DNA from: Lancefieldella parvula DSM 20469
GTDB taxonomy: Bacteria; Actinomycetota; Coriobacteriia; Coriobacteriales; Atopobiaceae
Length of the DNA: 64,000 bases
Assembly: GCF_000024225.1 (NCBI RefSeq)
Contig: NC_013203.1
Span: 1,457,501 to 1,521,500 of the forward strand
Direction of reading: 5' to 3'
Below are positions 22,528 through 31,847 of the stretch, piece by piece (position 1 is the stretch's first letter; each line of letters begins with the position of its first letter). The notes below the pieces were generated by a model. It saw nothing but the letters and a program-made list of their open reading frames with translations, ran no database searches and was not told the DNA's origin. A program made the translations under genes and the position numbers.

Positions 22528-23394
22528 TTAAATATCCTCCTCTTCTTCATCGTCTGCGCTTACATTGCCTGATGCTGCAGCGGCCAAACGAACATTTTTT
22601 GCCTGCTGAAGCTGGTAGTTAAGAACAGCGAAGAAGACTGCTACAACTGCAGAGACAATGAGGTTCAGGCCAAGTGCACCAGCAAGGATAAAGCCAAAGG
22701 CAAAAGTTACCCAATCAAGAGGCTTAGTAATAACCTGCTTGCACAGAATTGCAACACCAACAGTAGGAAGAAGGGTACCAACAGTGAAGAGGGTCATCAT
22801 TGGAATGCCGTTCATAGGAAGGTATTCCTTCATGACGCCGACCATGCTCTCGCCAGCCATGCAAATAAAGAATGTTGGAATGAACGAGAAAATAATGTGA
22901 GAAACCCAAGGGAATACAAAGTCAACCATTGGAATGGTCTTCTTGATACGACCCCACTCCTTGGTCTCCATTGCACGCCAACCAATACCCTGCCATACAA
23001 GGTTCATGGTAGCAGTGCCATAGAACAAAACGGTACCAAGCGTACCAACAGCGGCGCCAATAGCAGCTGCCTGGGATGCAGCCTCAACAGAACTTGGATC
23101 AAGACCATAAGCCTTGATTGCAAGAATTGCTAGAGGAATGCCGATGTAGGAAACTGCACGAACATCAGCGGAGACAGTTCCGCCAGGAGTTACAAGTGCA
23201 ATATAGACCAGCTGAATAGCTGCGCCAACAATAATGCCAGTCTGAACATCACCAAGAATGACGCCAACGACAAGACCTGCAACAAGTGGACGACCGAGAG
23301 TATAGTTACCTACGGTAGTGCCACCCATACCAGGCAGTGACGCAAGGCATGCAAACAAACCCAAAAGGGCAGCTTGAAACGCATTAATTGCCAT
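22528..23394 (-). CDS. PTS mannose/fructose/sorbose-family IIC component
   Basis: 288-residue membrane subunit with the family N-terminus (AALLGLFACLASLPGMGGTTVGNYTLGRPLV) and the VTPGGTVSADVRAVSYIGIP block. The hydrophilic end (SGNVSADDEEEEDI) is strongly acidic. It follows IIB by 19 bases with AAGG upstream of the ATG. Works with IID as the membrane channel, receiving phosphate from IIB to the incoming sugar. Confidence 0.93.
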   Translation of the reverse strand: MAINAFQAALLGLFACLASLPGMGGTTVGNYTLGRPLVAGLVVGVILGDVQTGIIVGAAIQLVYIALVTPGGTVSADVRAVSYIGIPLAILAIKAYGLDPSSVEAASQAAAIGAAVGTLGTVLFYGTATMNLVWQGIGWRAMETKEWGRIKKTIPMVDFVFPWVSHIIFSFIPTFFICMAGESMVGVMKEYLPMNGIPMMTLFTVGTLLPTVGVAILCKQVITKPLDWVTFAFGFILAGALGLNLIVSAVVAVFFAVLNYQLQQAKNVRLAAAASGNVSADDEEEEDI

Positions 23395-23413
23395 AAAAAT
23401 CGCCTTCCGAATA

Positions 23414-23908
23414 CTACTTTACATCGAACTTCTCGCGGAATTTAGGCCACTCACCAATTGCCTTTTCTTTAAGAAGAGCAAATTGAACGGTATAACCAGC
23501 TTTGGTTATATCCTCAAATGCCTGTCCCTCTTCTTGCGTAAAGGACTGGTTGTTACCCAGTTTTACCGCACCAGGACGATCATTACCAGGACCGATAATG
23601 ATAGTGTTAATTCCTGGCTTAAAACCAAAGTCAACAAGAATTTTCTTCATGTCAACTGGGTTTTTAGTAATAAGGAAATAACGAGAATCGCTGTCAAGAA
23701 CCTTCTGAGCGTTCTCTTTAAAATGATCAAATGTCCAGACAAAAACTTTCTTGTCAGGTGCTGCTGATTTGTAGGCAGATTTAAGAACAGGATTTGATGC
23801 AGCCGCATCATTTACTGCAATGATTCCATCACAGGGAACCTCAAGTGCCCAACGGGTAACTGTTTGACCATGAATCATACGGTCATCAACACGAACAAAT
23901 GAAATCAC
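23414..23908 (-). CDS. PTS mannose/fructose/sorbose-family IIB component
   Basis: 164-residue cytoplasmic phosphocarrier. The phosphorylated histidine is in VDDRMIHGQTVTRWA (His14). A GTG start at 23908 has AGGAG five bases upstream. It is a separate protein rather than the IIAB fusion (ManX) seen in E. coli. Takes phosphate from the IIA encoded just upstream. Confidence 0.93.
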   Translation of the reverse strand: MISFVRVDDRMIHGQTVTRWALEVPCDGIIAVNDAAASNPVLKSAYKSAAPDKKVFVWTFDHFKENAQKVLDSDSRYFLITKNPVDMKKILVDFGFKPGINTIIIGPGNDRPGAVKLGNNQSFTQEEGQAFEDITKAGYTVQFALLKEKAIGEWPKFREKFDVK

Positions 23909-23962
23909 GTTTTCTCCTAACGTATGTCTTGCGCAAGCAACTACGCTTACTTGCAGTAATTA

Positions 23963-24394
23963 CTAAAGATCTTCTTCATCCTCATCGTCAAGAGCAAGGA
24001 CAATCTGATTAACTCCATTTTTTCCTTCATCCAAAATAGATGAAACAAGAGCTTCACCACTCAGACCATCATCTATTGCCATCAGAGCACCAATTGCCAT
24101 TGGAAGATTGGCACCACTAAAAGCTACCGTATGGGATAGCAGACCTTTTTTAGCGAGAAGATCAAGTGCATTAGTAAGTGGAGAACCACCGATGATGTCT
24201 CCAAGAACAACAACCTCATCGTCAGCAGTAAGTGGCTCAAGAATTTTTGACAAATTCTTGACATACTCACCTGCTCCAACACCATCTTCCATGCTATAGC
24301 TTAAAATGTCTTCTCTTGGCCCCATTAACATGTCCATTACGCTATGTAAACCTGGCGCAAAAGTTCCGTGACTTACAAGCAAAAGATACTTCAT
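23963..24394 (-). CDS. PTS mannose-family IIA component
   Basis: 143-residue cytoplasmic phosphocarrier, first gene of the operon. The active histidine is His9 in LVSHGTFA; the family pattern DIIGGSPLTNALDLLAKKG follows. GGAGCGGTA precedes the ATG. The C-terminal stretch is acidic (ALDDEDEEDL). Just upstream is a tandem 13-base direct repeat that may bind a regulator. Confidence 0.92.
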   Translation of the reverse strand: MKYLLLVSHGTFAPGLHSVMDMLMGPREDILSYSMEDGVGAGEYVKNLSKILEPLTADDEVVVLGDIIGGSPLTNALDLLAKKGLLSHTVAFSGANLPMAIGALMAIDDGLSGEALVSSILDEGKNGVNQIVLALDDEDEEDL

Positions 24395-24702
24395 TACCGC
24401 TCCATTCCAGACCAGATGTCACTTGCGTAGTATCACTTGCGTAGTTGTTATAACACAAAGCTATACAGACACTGTTGACATTCTTAAATTATTAATAATA
24501 TTGATGTGTTATTTCTTAAATTTTGTTCAAATTATTCAATCATTTCCTCTGTAATTTATCGAGCAAGCGTTTTTAGCCGTAAAAATGTATATTCATTGAT
24601 TTTTCTCTTATATTAATATTTTAGCGTATTAGAGATAATAATAAGACAGATTTAAAATATAAATGTCTATTCTAAGTTCCATACAAATCCGTCTCAACCG
24701 AC
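24395..24702. other. Intergenic region upstream of the PTS operon, with tandem direct repeat
   Basis: No gene. TCACTTGCGTAGT occurs twice in tandem (24419-24431 and 24433-24445, 14-base period), beginning 25 bases before the IIA start codon. A TATAAC element on the minus strand at 24447-24452 could be the -10 and would put the repeats in the initial transcribed region. The rest, towards pgi, is very AT-rich without recognisable features. Confidence 0.55.
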
Positions 24703-24733
24703 AAAAAAGAAGACCATACACGATGGCCTTCTT
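24703..24733 (-). terminator. Rho-independent terminator after pgi
   Basis: Leftward, an 11-base stem AAGAAGGCCAT/ATGGTCTTCTT with one G-T pair and a 5-base loop is followed by six T. Arms at 24723-24733 and 24707-24717. It lies about 40 bases beyond the pgi stop. Confidence 0.8.
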
Positions 24734-24770
24734 AATACGCACTCCAAAAACCTTTATGTTACATAATGCA

Positions 24771-26477
24771 CTATCTTCTGTTTTTGCGATAGAAAGCTAC
24801 AAGAGACTGAGTAGAAGCGTCTTGTTTTGCCAACTCTTCATCGTTATGAATTGCGGGGAAAATCTGCTTTGCAAGCTGTTTACCAAGCTCAACACCCCAC
24901 TGATCGTAGGAATCAATGCCCCACACCACACCTTCAACAAAGGTGATATGTTCATAGAGTGCAATAAGTGTTCCGATAGCGCGAGGGTTAAGCTCTTTAC
25001 CAAAGATAGAAGTAGTTGGCCTATTTCCCTCAAAAACGCGCGCAGGAACCATCCACTCTGGAGTTCCCTCAGCCCTAACCTCATCAGCAGTCTTGCCAAA
25101 AGCAAGCGCTTTGGTCTGCGCAAAGAAATTAGAGAGGAAGAGCTCGTGAACATCAAGATCTGCATCTTTTGAAGCAAAAGCAGTGTTTGCAAATGCAATA
25201 AAATCAGCAGGGATTATCTGAGTTCCCTGATGAATGAGCTGATAGAATGCGTGTTGCCCATTAGTGCCAGCCTCTCCCCAGAAAATTTCGCCTGTCTTAG
25301 AAGTAACAGCGGTACCATCCCAGCGGGTAGACTTGCCGTTAGACTCCATGGTGAGCTGCTGCAGGTATGCAGGGAATCTATGCAGATATTGACTATACGG
25401 AAGTACTGCATGAGACGCTACACCAAAGAAATTAACGTACCAAACGTTTAAGAGACCCATAAGAGCAACAACATTTTGTCTAAGTGGAGTGTTCTTGAAA
25501 TACTCATCAACTGCATTAAAGCCGCTAAGGAACTCTGCAAAGCGTTGTGGGCCAAAAACAAGCGCCAGTACAAGGCCAACCGCAGAATCAACTGAATAAC
25601 GGCCGCCAACCCAGTTCCAAAAACCAAAGGCATTCTCTGGATCAATACCAAAGTCTTCTACTAGATTAAGTGCGGTTGAAACGGCAACAAAATGTTTGCG
25701 AATAGCTTCTGCATTCTGAACATTTGAACCGTCAATAACGCCCTGTTCAGTAAGCTTTTCCAAAAGCCACGTGCGAGCACAACGAGCATTGGTAAGCGTC
25801 TCAAGCGTAGTAAAAGTCTTAGAAACAATAATGAAAAGTGTTGTTTCTGGATCAAGATCCTTGGTTTTCTCGCCAAGGTCAGCAGGATCAATGTTGGAGA
25901 CAAAACGAGCGGTTATACCAGCATCTGCAAAAGGCTTTAGTGCTTCATAGACCATAACAGGACCAAGATCTGATCCACCAATACCAATGCTTACAACGGT
26001 CTTGATAGGCTTACCAGAAATACCCTTCCACTCCCCCGAGCGAACTCGATCACAGAAGGCATACATCTTGTTCAGAGTCTGGTGGACGTCAGCAACAACA
26101 TCTTGTCCGTCAACAATAAGCGTACCAACTTCAGAAGCAGGACGACGAAGAGCCGTATGAAGAACTGCTCGATCCTCAGTAGTATTGATATGCTTACCAG
26201 CGTACATAGCGTCTCTACGCTCTTCAAGCTTAACCTCTTTTGCAAGGTTGCACAAAAGATCAAGCGTCTCTTGCGTGGCAAGATTTTTAGAAAGATCAAT
26301 AAGGAACTGGTCCAGCTCAAACGTAAAATTCTGGACGCGCTCTGGATCTTCTGCAAACCATTTCTTCAGCGTATCTTTAGTATCTTTTAAGTTGATGTAG
26401 TGATCTGTAAGTGCACGCCAAGCTTTAGTTTGTGTTGCGTCAGTAGGCAAAAAGTTTGGTGCTGTAGGTAATGCCAT
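24771..26477 (-). CDS. pgi: Glucose-6-phosphate isomerase
   Basis: Glycolytic interconversion of glucose- and fructose-6-phosphate. 568 residues, slightly long for the E. coli-like family. Seen: [13 protein letters not shown] (phosphate site), the [13 protein letters not shown] block, [12 protein letters not shown], and [24 protein letters not shown] with the catalytic Glu/His region. AAGGAGATTGGT precedes the ATG. It has its own terminator and stands between the PTS operon and an unknown gene, giving a route for imported hexose phosphate. Confidence 0.97.
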   Translation of the reverse strand: MALPTAPNFLPTDATQTKAWRALTDHYINLKDTKDTLKKWFAEDPERVQNFTFELDQFLIDLSKNLATQETLDLLCNLAKEVKLEERRDAMYAGKHINTTEDRAVLHTALRRPASEVGTLIVDGQDVVADVHQTLNKMYAFCDRVRSGEWKGISGKPIKTVVSIGIGGSDLGPVMVYEALKPFADAGITARFVSNIDPADLGEKTKDLDPETTLFIIVSKTFTTLETLTNARCARTWLLEKLTEQGVIDGSNVQNAEAIRKHFVAVSTALNLVEDFGIDPENAFGFWNWVGGRYSVDSAVGLVLALVFGPQRFAEFLSGFNAVDEYFKNTPLRQNVVALMGLLNVWYVNFFGVASHAVLPYSQYLHRFPAYLQQLTMESNGKSTRWDGTAVTSKTGEIFWGEAGTNGQHAFYQLIHQGTQIIPADFIAFANTAFASKDADLDVHELFLSNFFAQTKALAFGKTADEVRAEGTPEWMVPARVFEGNRPTTSIFGKELNPRAIGTLIALYEHITFVEGVVWGIDSYDQWGVELGKQLAKQIFPAIHNDEELAKQDASTQSLVAFYRKNRR

Positions 26478-26573
26478 ACCAATCTCCTTCTTTTGACTAC
26501 CTCAAGGATAATCTGCACGATACTCATGAAACTCCACAATGTCGTTTTTTGATAAAAATACGACAAATCATTA

Positions 26574-27101
26574 CTAATAGGGTTCTCCCAAAGGTGGAAC
26601 CTGTTTAATCGCAGCCCAGCGCATCTGTTTCTGATGAAGATCATCAAGTGCAGAAGCAAAATTATCAAGATTTATCATGCGCATTCCGCATACACGAACA
26701 AGGACACGGGGCGAGAAGGTCTTTTCGGCATCAGTCTTTAATTGGGCAAGCTCTTCTGCAAATGCCTCACGCACTGATGTAACTGCTGCATCATTTACCA
26801 TCAACACAGTATCTGGACTAAATGCACTTATCGCCTGCCTCACAAGCTGAGGGTTAATAGGGTCTCCTGTTTTTGTGGTAGTAAGTAAGGTGGCCCATGC
26901 CTCAGGTGCATATCCTAAGTGCTCTAGAGAGGCTCGAAGTGCGGAAAGCTCTGCTTCTTCAAAGTCTTCTTGCCCCTTTACTAATAGAACCGATGCAAAA
27001 GCATTGCCTGCCATACACACCCCCTGAGCAGCAAAATCTCCAAACTCATGCGTTATTTTTGCTATGTAAGCTTCTTTTCGCATAAATCTTTCGCTTGGCA
27101 T
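26574..27101 (-). CDS. Conserved-looking protein of unknown function
   Basis: About 175 residues, not recognised. The ATG at 27101 has AGAGGTG upstream and is preferred over an earlier in-frame codon at 27125. The protein is soluble, of mixed alpha/beta character, without membrane segments or signal peptide; two segments (SALRASLEHLGYAPEAWATL and VLVRVCGMRMINLDNFASAL) look structured. It is divergent from trxA and lies 96 bases before pgi on the same strand. No function is proposed. Confidence 0.7.
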   Translation of the reverse strand: MPSERFMRKEAYIAKITHEFGDFAAQGVCMAGNAFASVLLVKGQEDFEEAELSALRASLEHLGYAPEAWATLLTTTKTGDPINPQLVRQAISAFSPDTVLMVNDAAVTSVREAFAEELAQLKTDAEKTFSPRVLVRVCGMRMINLDNFASALDDLHQKQMRWAAIKQVPPLGEPY

Positions 27102-27252
27102 GCACACCTCTTTCTTATATGCCAACTATGCACGTAATTCATAATTTGAGCAAGTCTGCAAAGTTATGTGTATACACTTTTCTAATTTGGGGATAAGTTT
27201 GCTAGCGCTTGTAATTAAATGGCTTAAGGCCGTATGTAACTGGAGGTTCGTT

Positions 27253-27570
27253 ATGGCACAGCAACTTACTACTGCAGAGTTCGATTCTGTTCTTGCTAAC
27301 GCAGACAAGCCTGTTCTTGTTGATTTCTGGGCATCTTGGTGTGGTCCTTGCCGCGCTCTTGGTCCAGTTGTCGAGGAAGTTGGCAATGAGATGGCAGACA
27401 AGCTTGACGTCTACAAGGTAAACGTTGATGACGAGGCAGATCTTGCAACTCGTTTCCGCATCGTTTCCATCCCTACCCTCATCCTCTTCAAGAACGGTGA
27501 GCCTGTTCACACCATGGTTGGCAACCTTCCTAAGGCTGACCTCGTTTCTGAGCTCAACGCTAACCTGTAA
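27253..27570 (+). CDS. trxA: Thioredoxin
   Basis: 105-residue disulfide reductant. The active site WCGPC is in DFWASWCGPCRALGPVV; the cis-proline loop is RFRIVSIPTLILFKNG. The ATG at 27253 has GGAGG six bases upstream; the open frame to the left is not used. A palindrome GTGTATACAC lies about 85 bases upstream. Followed by a terminator and then a PAP2 phosphatase on the same strand. Confidence 0.97.
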   Translation: MAQQLTTAEFDSVLANADKPVLVDFWASWCGPCRALGPVVEEVGNEMADKLDVYKVNVDDEADLATRFRIVSIPTLILFKNGEPVHTMVGNLPKADLVSELNANL

Positions 27571-27616
27571 GTTCTTGTATGCCACACGCCTGTGCTGGCT
27601 TATCATTGAACTAAGC

Positions 27617-27647
27617 GGCGGTACGTCTATCGGCGTGCCGCCTTTTT
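27617..27647 (+). terminator. Rho-independent terminator after trxA
   Basis: Nine-base stem GGCGGTACG (27617-27625) with CGTGCCGCC (27634-27642), one G-T pair, followed by five T. It falls between trxA and the PAP2 gene, so the latter may depend partly on read-through. Confidence 0.8.
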
Positions 27648-27669
27648 GTTACAGTTACAAGGAGAACCA

Positions 27670-28386
27670 ATGGCCGATAAAAGCCTTGACGCTCAAAAGA
27701 CAGGACTTTTAAAGGGGGTTCGCAAGCGCCTCTTTCTACAGCGTTTGCGTTCAAGCCTCTCTACCATCATTCTGCTTATCTCTTCAGCAATTTTTATTTT
27801 TTTGTTGATTGACGTTTCTGAAGGCGATGTCATTGGCATCGATCGCTTTGCCTACAGACTCTTTGTTGTCCACCTCAGAACTCCACTTCTCACAGAAATA
27901 ATGGAGGGTTTCTCTGGGCTTGCAAGTCCCGTCACTGTTATTGTCATGCTTATTGTGGTTGCTGCTTTTGCGCCAGGGCCAAGTGTTGGTAGGCTTGCTT
28001 CCATTAATCTTGGTGGCGTCGTTATTGTTGACCTCATCTTTAAAGCCATTGTCCAGCGCCCCCGCCCAGATGGTTTTAGGCTGGTAGTTGAAACCGGCTA
28101 TAGCTTCCCTTCGGGCCACTCGATGTTCTCAATGGCCTTTTACGGTTTACTTATTTGGCTGGTCTGGCATTACGAGAAAGACAAACTTCAGCGCTGGATT
28201 TGGTGTGGTCTATTCTCTGGTATCATCATCATGATTGGCGTCAGTAGAATTTATCTAGGCGTACACTACGCCACCGATGTTATTGGTGGTTTCTCGCTTG
28301 CCCTTGTATGGCTGGTTCTCTTCACCAAACTGATGATTCCATCACTTATTTACAAGAAAAAAGTACCTCAAGCGAAGACAGACTAA
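27670..28386 (+). CDS. PAP2-family membrane phosphatase
   Basis: About 238 residues with five or six membrane helices. The three PAP2 motifs are complete: KAIVQRPRP, FPSGHSM and SRIYLGVHYATDVIGG, with catalytic His in motifs 2 and 3. Such enzymes dephosphorylate phosphatidylglycerol phosphate or undecaprenyl pyrophosphate; which one cannot be decided from sequence. AAGGAGAACC precedes the ATG at 27670. Its 3' end overlaps a convergent gene by 41 bases. Confidence 0.92.
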   Translation: MADKSLDAQKTGLLKGVRKRLFLQRLRSSLSTIILLISSAIFIFLLIDVSEGDVIGIDRFAYRLFVVHLRTPLLTEIMEGFSGLASPVTVIVMLIVVAAFAPGPSVGRLASINLGGVVIVDLIFKAIVQRPRPDGFRLVVETGYSFPSGHSMFSMAFYGLLIWLVWHYEKDKLQRWIWCGLFSGIIIMIGVSRIYLGVHYATDVIGGFSLALVWLVLFTKLMIPSLIYKKKVPQAKTD

Positions 28387-28843
28387 TAATCTCTGCGCTG
28401 ACCACCTGAGCTGCTTCTTCATCAACGATAATACGTCCCATAGTTGCACCCTCGCGCCCACGAGGGTAGGTCGGACTTCCTGGATTCATCACAAGGGTAT
28501 TAGTCCACTCGTCGCGCTGTAAAAGGGGCTTATGCGTATGACCACAAATAGCAATGTTACATTTAACGAGGTCGAGCCTCTCGCGATAATGACATACCTG
28601 CCACTTAAGACCAGCCGCAAAGAAAATAATCTTTTTCTTTACCATAGGACCGTAGTTGTAGCAAAAATCATTATTGCCCAGACAAAGCTTAACGGGAGCA
28701 ATTTTTTGCAACGTCTGATAATCGGCGTTAGAGGTAATATCCCCTGCATGAACAATGTAATTGGCGCCTTGTAGAGCCTCAAGCAACTCAGATGACAAAT
28801 ACCCATGCGTATCTGAAATTACGTCAAACCTTACAAGTGCCAT
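28346..28843 (-). CDS. YfcE/MJ0936-type metallophosphoesterase
   Basis: 165-residue calcineurin-like phosphoesterase, probably a two-metal phosphodiesterase. Metal motifs are in order: DVISDTHG (Asp/His), VHAGDI, GNND, and later ICGHTHKP, plus a Gly-rich NPGSPTYPRG segment. AGGAGTTTGGT precedes the ATG. The last 41 bases overlap the 3' end of the convergent PAP2 gene. Substrate unknown. Confidence 0.93.
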   Translation of the reverse strand: MALVRFDVISDTHGYLSSELLEALQGANYIVHAGDITSNADYQTLQKIAPVKLCLGNNDFCYNYGPMVKKKIIFFAAGLKWQVCHYRERLDLVKCNIAICGHTHKPLLQRDEWTNTLVMNPGSPTYPRGREGATMGRIIVDEEAAQVVSAEIISLSSLEVLFSCK

Positions 28844-28895
28844 ACCAAACTCCTACGTGCGCTTTTAAGCTGCTGGTGAGAAACTCTTTGAGCTT

Positions 28896-29609
28896 CTACA
28901 GTCCCAACGCTCGCTTGAGTGCGACCACACGACGGCGAGAAACCGAGATGTGACGCTCCTCAAATCCCTGAATAGTCAACTGAAGGATACCAGCAGAGAT
29001 AACCTCAACATCGTCAACATACTCAAGATTCACGATAAAGCTACGATGAATGCGGAAGAATCCGTGTGGAGCAAGGCGCTCTTCAAGTTTTTGCAAAGAA
29101 ATGGTAGATAGGAAGCGATCGTCTTCTGTATAAATGCAAGAATAATCGTCTTTTGCTTCAATAAAGCGAATCTGATCAATAGGAACAAGAACTTTGCTTC
29201 CACTCTTAATGACGGGAATTCGCTCAATGGTTGCCATAGGAGACTGAGGACGTAGGCGCTCCTCAACCTTATCAAGAGCCTGCTCAAGACGCTCGGTCTC
29301 AACAGGCTTCATTAGGTAATCGACAGCATTAACGCCAAATGCATCCAATGCATACTCACTATATGCGGTAACAAACACAATCTGAGGAGGATTCTTCAAC
29401 TTGTGAAGAGCCTCTGCAAGCTGCATTCCATTTGTCTTAGGCATAGAGATATCAAGGAATATAACCTCAACACGAGACTCCATGAGTTTCTCGACAGCAT
29501 CCCTTGCACTTGTGGCCTCAATGATTTCTTCGAGACGACCAGTTTCCTCAAGTAAGAACTTAAGCTCAGAACGGGCTGGAGCCTCGTCGTCAACAATCAT
29601 GGCACGCAT
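28896..29609 (-). CDS. LytTR-family response regulator
   Basis: About 237 residues: a receiver domain (1-120) with acidic pair DDE, phospho-acceptor Asp in VIFLDISMPK and the VTAYSEYALDAFGVNAVDYLMKP segment, then a LytTR DNA-binding domain (KDDYSCIYTEDDRFL, FFRIHRSFIVNLEYV). The ATG at 29609 has GGGAG nine bases upstream; two earlier ATG codons are less well spaced. It follows the LytS-type kinase by about 48 bases. Regulators of this type often control wall hydrolysis, carbon or competence genes; the target here is unknown. Confidence 0.93.
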   Translation of the reverse strand: MRAMIVDDEAPARSELKFLLEETGRLEEIIEATSARDAVEKLMESRVEVIFLDISMPKTNGMQLAEALHKLKNPPQIVFVTAYSEYALDAFGVNAVDYLMKPVETERLEQALDKVEERLRPQSPMATIERIPVIKSGSKVLVPIDQIRFIEAKDDYSCIYTEDDRFLSTISLQKLEERLAPHGFFRIHRSFIVNLEYVDDVEVISAGILQLTIQGFEERHISVSRRRVVALKRALGL

Positions 29610-29657
29610 GTCATTCATCTCCCAACGGCCTAACGCAGCGTTAAGCAAAACTGTGTA

Positions 29658-30998
29658 CTACTGTGCTGTTACCTGCAGTGCCGCACCTGCAAGCTTGAGT
29701 GTCACGCACGTGCCCTGACCTGGCTTAGACATGATTTCCATGCCAGATCCAGCAGCGTAGAAGCGCTCAGCTCGCTCAGCTACGTTCTTAATGGCAATAC
29801 CCGTACCTTCACTTCTCCCCGAAGAATTGTGCGGAGTAGGGCCTTGACCATTAAGCAAGCGAGAAACAGTCTCTTCATCCATTCCAAGACCATCATCAGC
29901 AACAGATATAAGAATATCATCTTCGTCGCGTGCGACGTGGATGTCAATATGGAGTGCGCCTTCATCTTTCATGGCATGCCTCACTGCATTCTCAACAATA
30001 GGCTGAATCAAAAAAGACGGGACCTGAATGTCTTCGCATCCCTCGTCAACATGCTCAGACTCCTGGATACGTTCTTCTCCAAAACGGGCTTTTTCAATTG
30101 TCAAATACCTGCGTGTTTGTGTCAATTCCTGAGAAAGCGGAATGAGCGAGCCTTGAGAACTCTCAAGTGTGCGACGATAAAACACAGAAAACTCACGAAG
30201 CAAGTCTCGTGCCTTATTAGGATTTGTACGCGTAAGAGATGCAATGGTATTGAGCGTATTAAACAGGAAATGCGGATTAATTTGAGCCTGCAAGGCTTTG
30301 ACCTCGGCCCGAGCGGTCAGTTCTGCCTGACGATCAAGCTCGTAAGATGAAAGTTGTGTGGAGAGAAGCTCACCCAAGCCCTCAGCGATTGCCAACTGCG
30401 TGCGATCAATTTCAATACCGCGGCGATAATACAGTTTGATGGTTCCGACAGGGCGATCCTGAACAATCAACGGAACAATAATGCCAAAGGAACTGCCACC
30501 ATTTCCAAAACCACCTCGCCTTTTTAGCACCTGCTGGCGACTGTCAACCGAGACAAACGTCTCCATGCGCCCACTTTCCAAAACCTCAGTTGCAGGACCA
30601 ACAACTTTTGATCCAGGTACATGTGCAGTTGCAATATCTCCCTCAAAACCCAATACGTACTCCGTATCGGTAATAGAGATAGCGGCAGCTGAAGTTTCTG
30701 AAAGCAATAAAGTACAGATAGTTGGTGCTGTTTCTTGTGACAATCCACCACGTAAAGTCTTAAGCGTCTTTGACGCAACCTCAAGTGTGCGTTCTGTTTC
30801 TTGAGATCTAGTATGTTCATTACCAGGCTGAGTAGTACCGCCAAGAACAATGACCGTGGCAAGTCCTCCGCCCGCAACAAGAGCGGCAAACAGATTGTCT
30901 GTTACGACACTCCAAGAAAGCAAACCCAGCAATACACAGGCAAAAAGGACCAAGACCACCTTGGTTGACCTCTGCATATACTGAGCAAGCCCCTGCAT
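29658..30998 (-). CDS. LytS-type sensor histidine kinase
   Basis: 446 residues: two short N-terminal membrane helices (about 14-33 and 37-53), a GAF-like region (about 85-235), then the His_kinase domain with QINPHFLFNTLNTI, in which the first His of the PHFLFNTL motif is phosphorylated, and the ATPase with VENAVRHAMKD, ADDGLGMD and GTGIAIKNV. The receptor for stimulus is probably the GAF region rather than the short extracellular loop. Lies between queT and the LytTR regulator; starts 6 bases after the queT stop, so the three form an operon. Confidence 0.92.
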   Translation of the reverse strand: MQGLAQYMQRSTKVVLVLFACVLLGLLSWSVVTDNLFAALVAGGGLATVIVLGGTTQPGNEHTRSQETERTLEVASKTLKTLRGGLSQETAPTICTLLLSETSAAAISITDTEYVLGFEGDIATAHVPGSKVVGPATEVLESGRMETFVSVDSRQQVLKRRGGFGNGGSSFGIIVPLIVQDRPVGTIKLYYRRGIEIDRTQLAIAEGLGELLSTQLSSYELDRQAELTARAEVKALQAQINPHFLFNTLNTIASLTRTNPNKARDLLREFSVFYRRTLESSQGSLIPLSQELTQTRRYLTIEKARFGEERIQESEHVDEGCEDIQVPSFLIQPIVENAVRHAMKDEGALHIDIHVARDEDDILISVADDGLGMDEETVSRLLNGQGPTPHNSSGRSEGTGIAIKNVAERAERFYAAGSGMEIMSKPGQGTCVTLKLAGAALQVTAQ

Positions 30999-31004
30999 AG
31001 CTAT

Positions 31005-31631
31005 CTAGTTCCCTACTGATTCTGTGGTAGAACCCTCAGAAAAAGCAAGCTGCTGAGGCAAAGGCGAATGCTTAAGTGCACGAGCTAAAGGCACACCAAG
31101 TACATAAAGAACAACAGCCTCTCCGAGTCCTGTGGTAATAAAGCCAAACAAGAACATAAGAGGATACGATCCATCAAGCTCTATAGTAGTAAATGGAATT
31201 GTGTAAAATCCCAACCCCTGAAGCAAAATTGGAAGATACGCAGAAACAATAACCGCATTTGCAAGCACTGGTCCGAGAAGGGCGAGCGGCACATTTTTTC
31301 TGTTCTTCCAGGTAAACCATGCACCAAGGGCAGTTGCTAAGGAACCAAAAACAACGTCTAGCAATCCTAAAGCTCCCGTGCCGGAAATAACCATATTCGC
31401 AAGGTTGGCGATAACGCAACCGAGTGTAAGTCCTGGAATTGCATCAGCAGTAAAAAGTGCAATGACAACGACTGCCTCAGAAATACGGAACTGCACGGGA
31501 CCCCAGGCCAGACCGCCTAAGAAGAGAAGGGTTGCAAGCGTAAGCGCTGCGTAAAGAGCTGCAATGATACCAATACGTGCAAGGCGCTGAGCGCGCTGTT
31601 TTGTTGCATAAGCTGAAGAAACCTGTGGCAA
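31005..31631 (-). CDS. queT: QueT-family transporter (queuosine precursor, predicted)
   Basis: 208 residues with about six hydrophobic segments, matching the QueT family of ECF-type S components: LARIGIIAALYAALTL, the FRISEAVVVIALF block, GLTLGCVIANL and ALLGPVLANAVIVSAYLP. These proteins are thought to import queuosine precursors. A TTG start at 31631 with AAGGGG upstream is the best option. No classical preQ1 riboswitch is recognised in the roughly 215-base leader. Its operon position before a two-component system is unexplained. Confidence 0.82.
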   Translation of the reverse strand: MPQVSSAYATKQRAQRLARIGIIAALYAALTLATLLFLGGLAWGPVQFRISEAVVVIALFTADAIPGLTLGCVIANLANMVISGTGALGLLDVVFGSLATALGAWFTWKNRKNVPLALLGPVLANAVIVSAYLPILLQGLGFYTIPFTTIELDGSYPLMFLFGFITTGLGEAVVLYVLGVPLARALKHSPLPQQLAFSEGSTTESVGN

Positions 31632-31847
31632 AACATTCCCCTTGTTTAACTCTAAAAACTTGTTTCATAATACGACGAAAAGCATATATGAGCAAATGAG
31701 CTACCTAGGCGTGCGTTAGTTCTGCAAAAAAACTACACCTATGACCTGCAGCGTATTTAAACCATTGGATATAAGCTCACTATAATGTGACACTATAAAG
31801 CGCATAGGGTTTCTCGCCATACGCGCTCAGTTGCATAAAATTTTGAA

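Noticed and set aside
21695-22531. 278-codon plus-strand frame opposite the PTS IID gene
   Set aside because: Antisense to a well supported gene with complete family motifs.
31778-31798. Plus-strand TATAAT within a CACTATAA repeat as a promoter
   Set aside because: No rightward gene follows; it lies between leftward genes, so it is probably chance or part of a leftward promoter.
31632-31847. preQ1 riboswitch upstream of queT
   Set aside because: The leader is long enough, but I cannot find the preQ1-I loop and A-rich tail pairing, nor a type II fold. A covariance model search would settle it.
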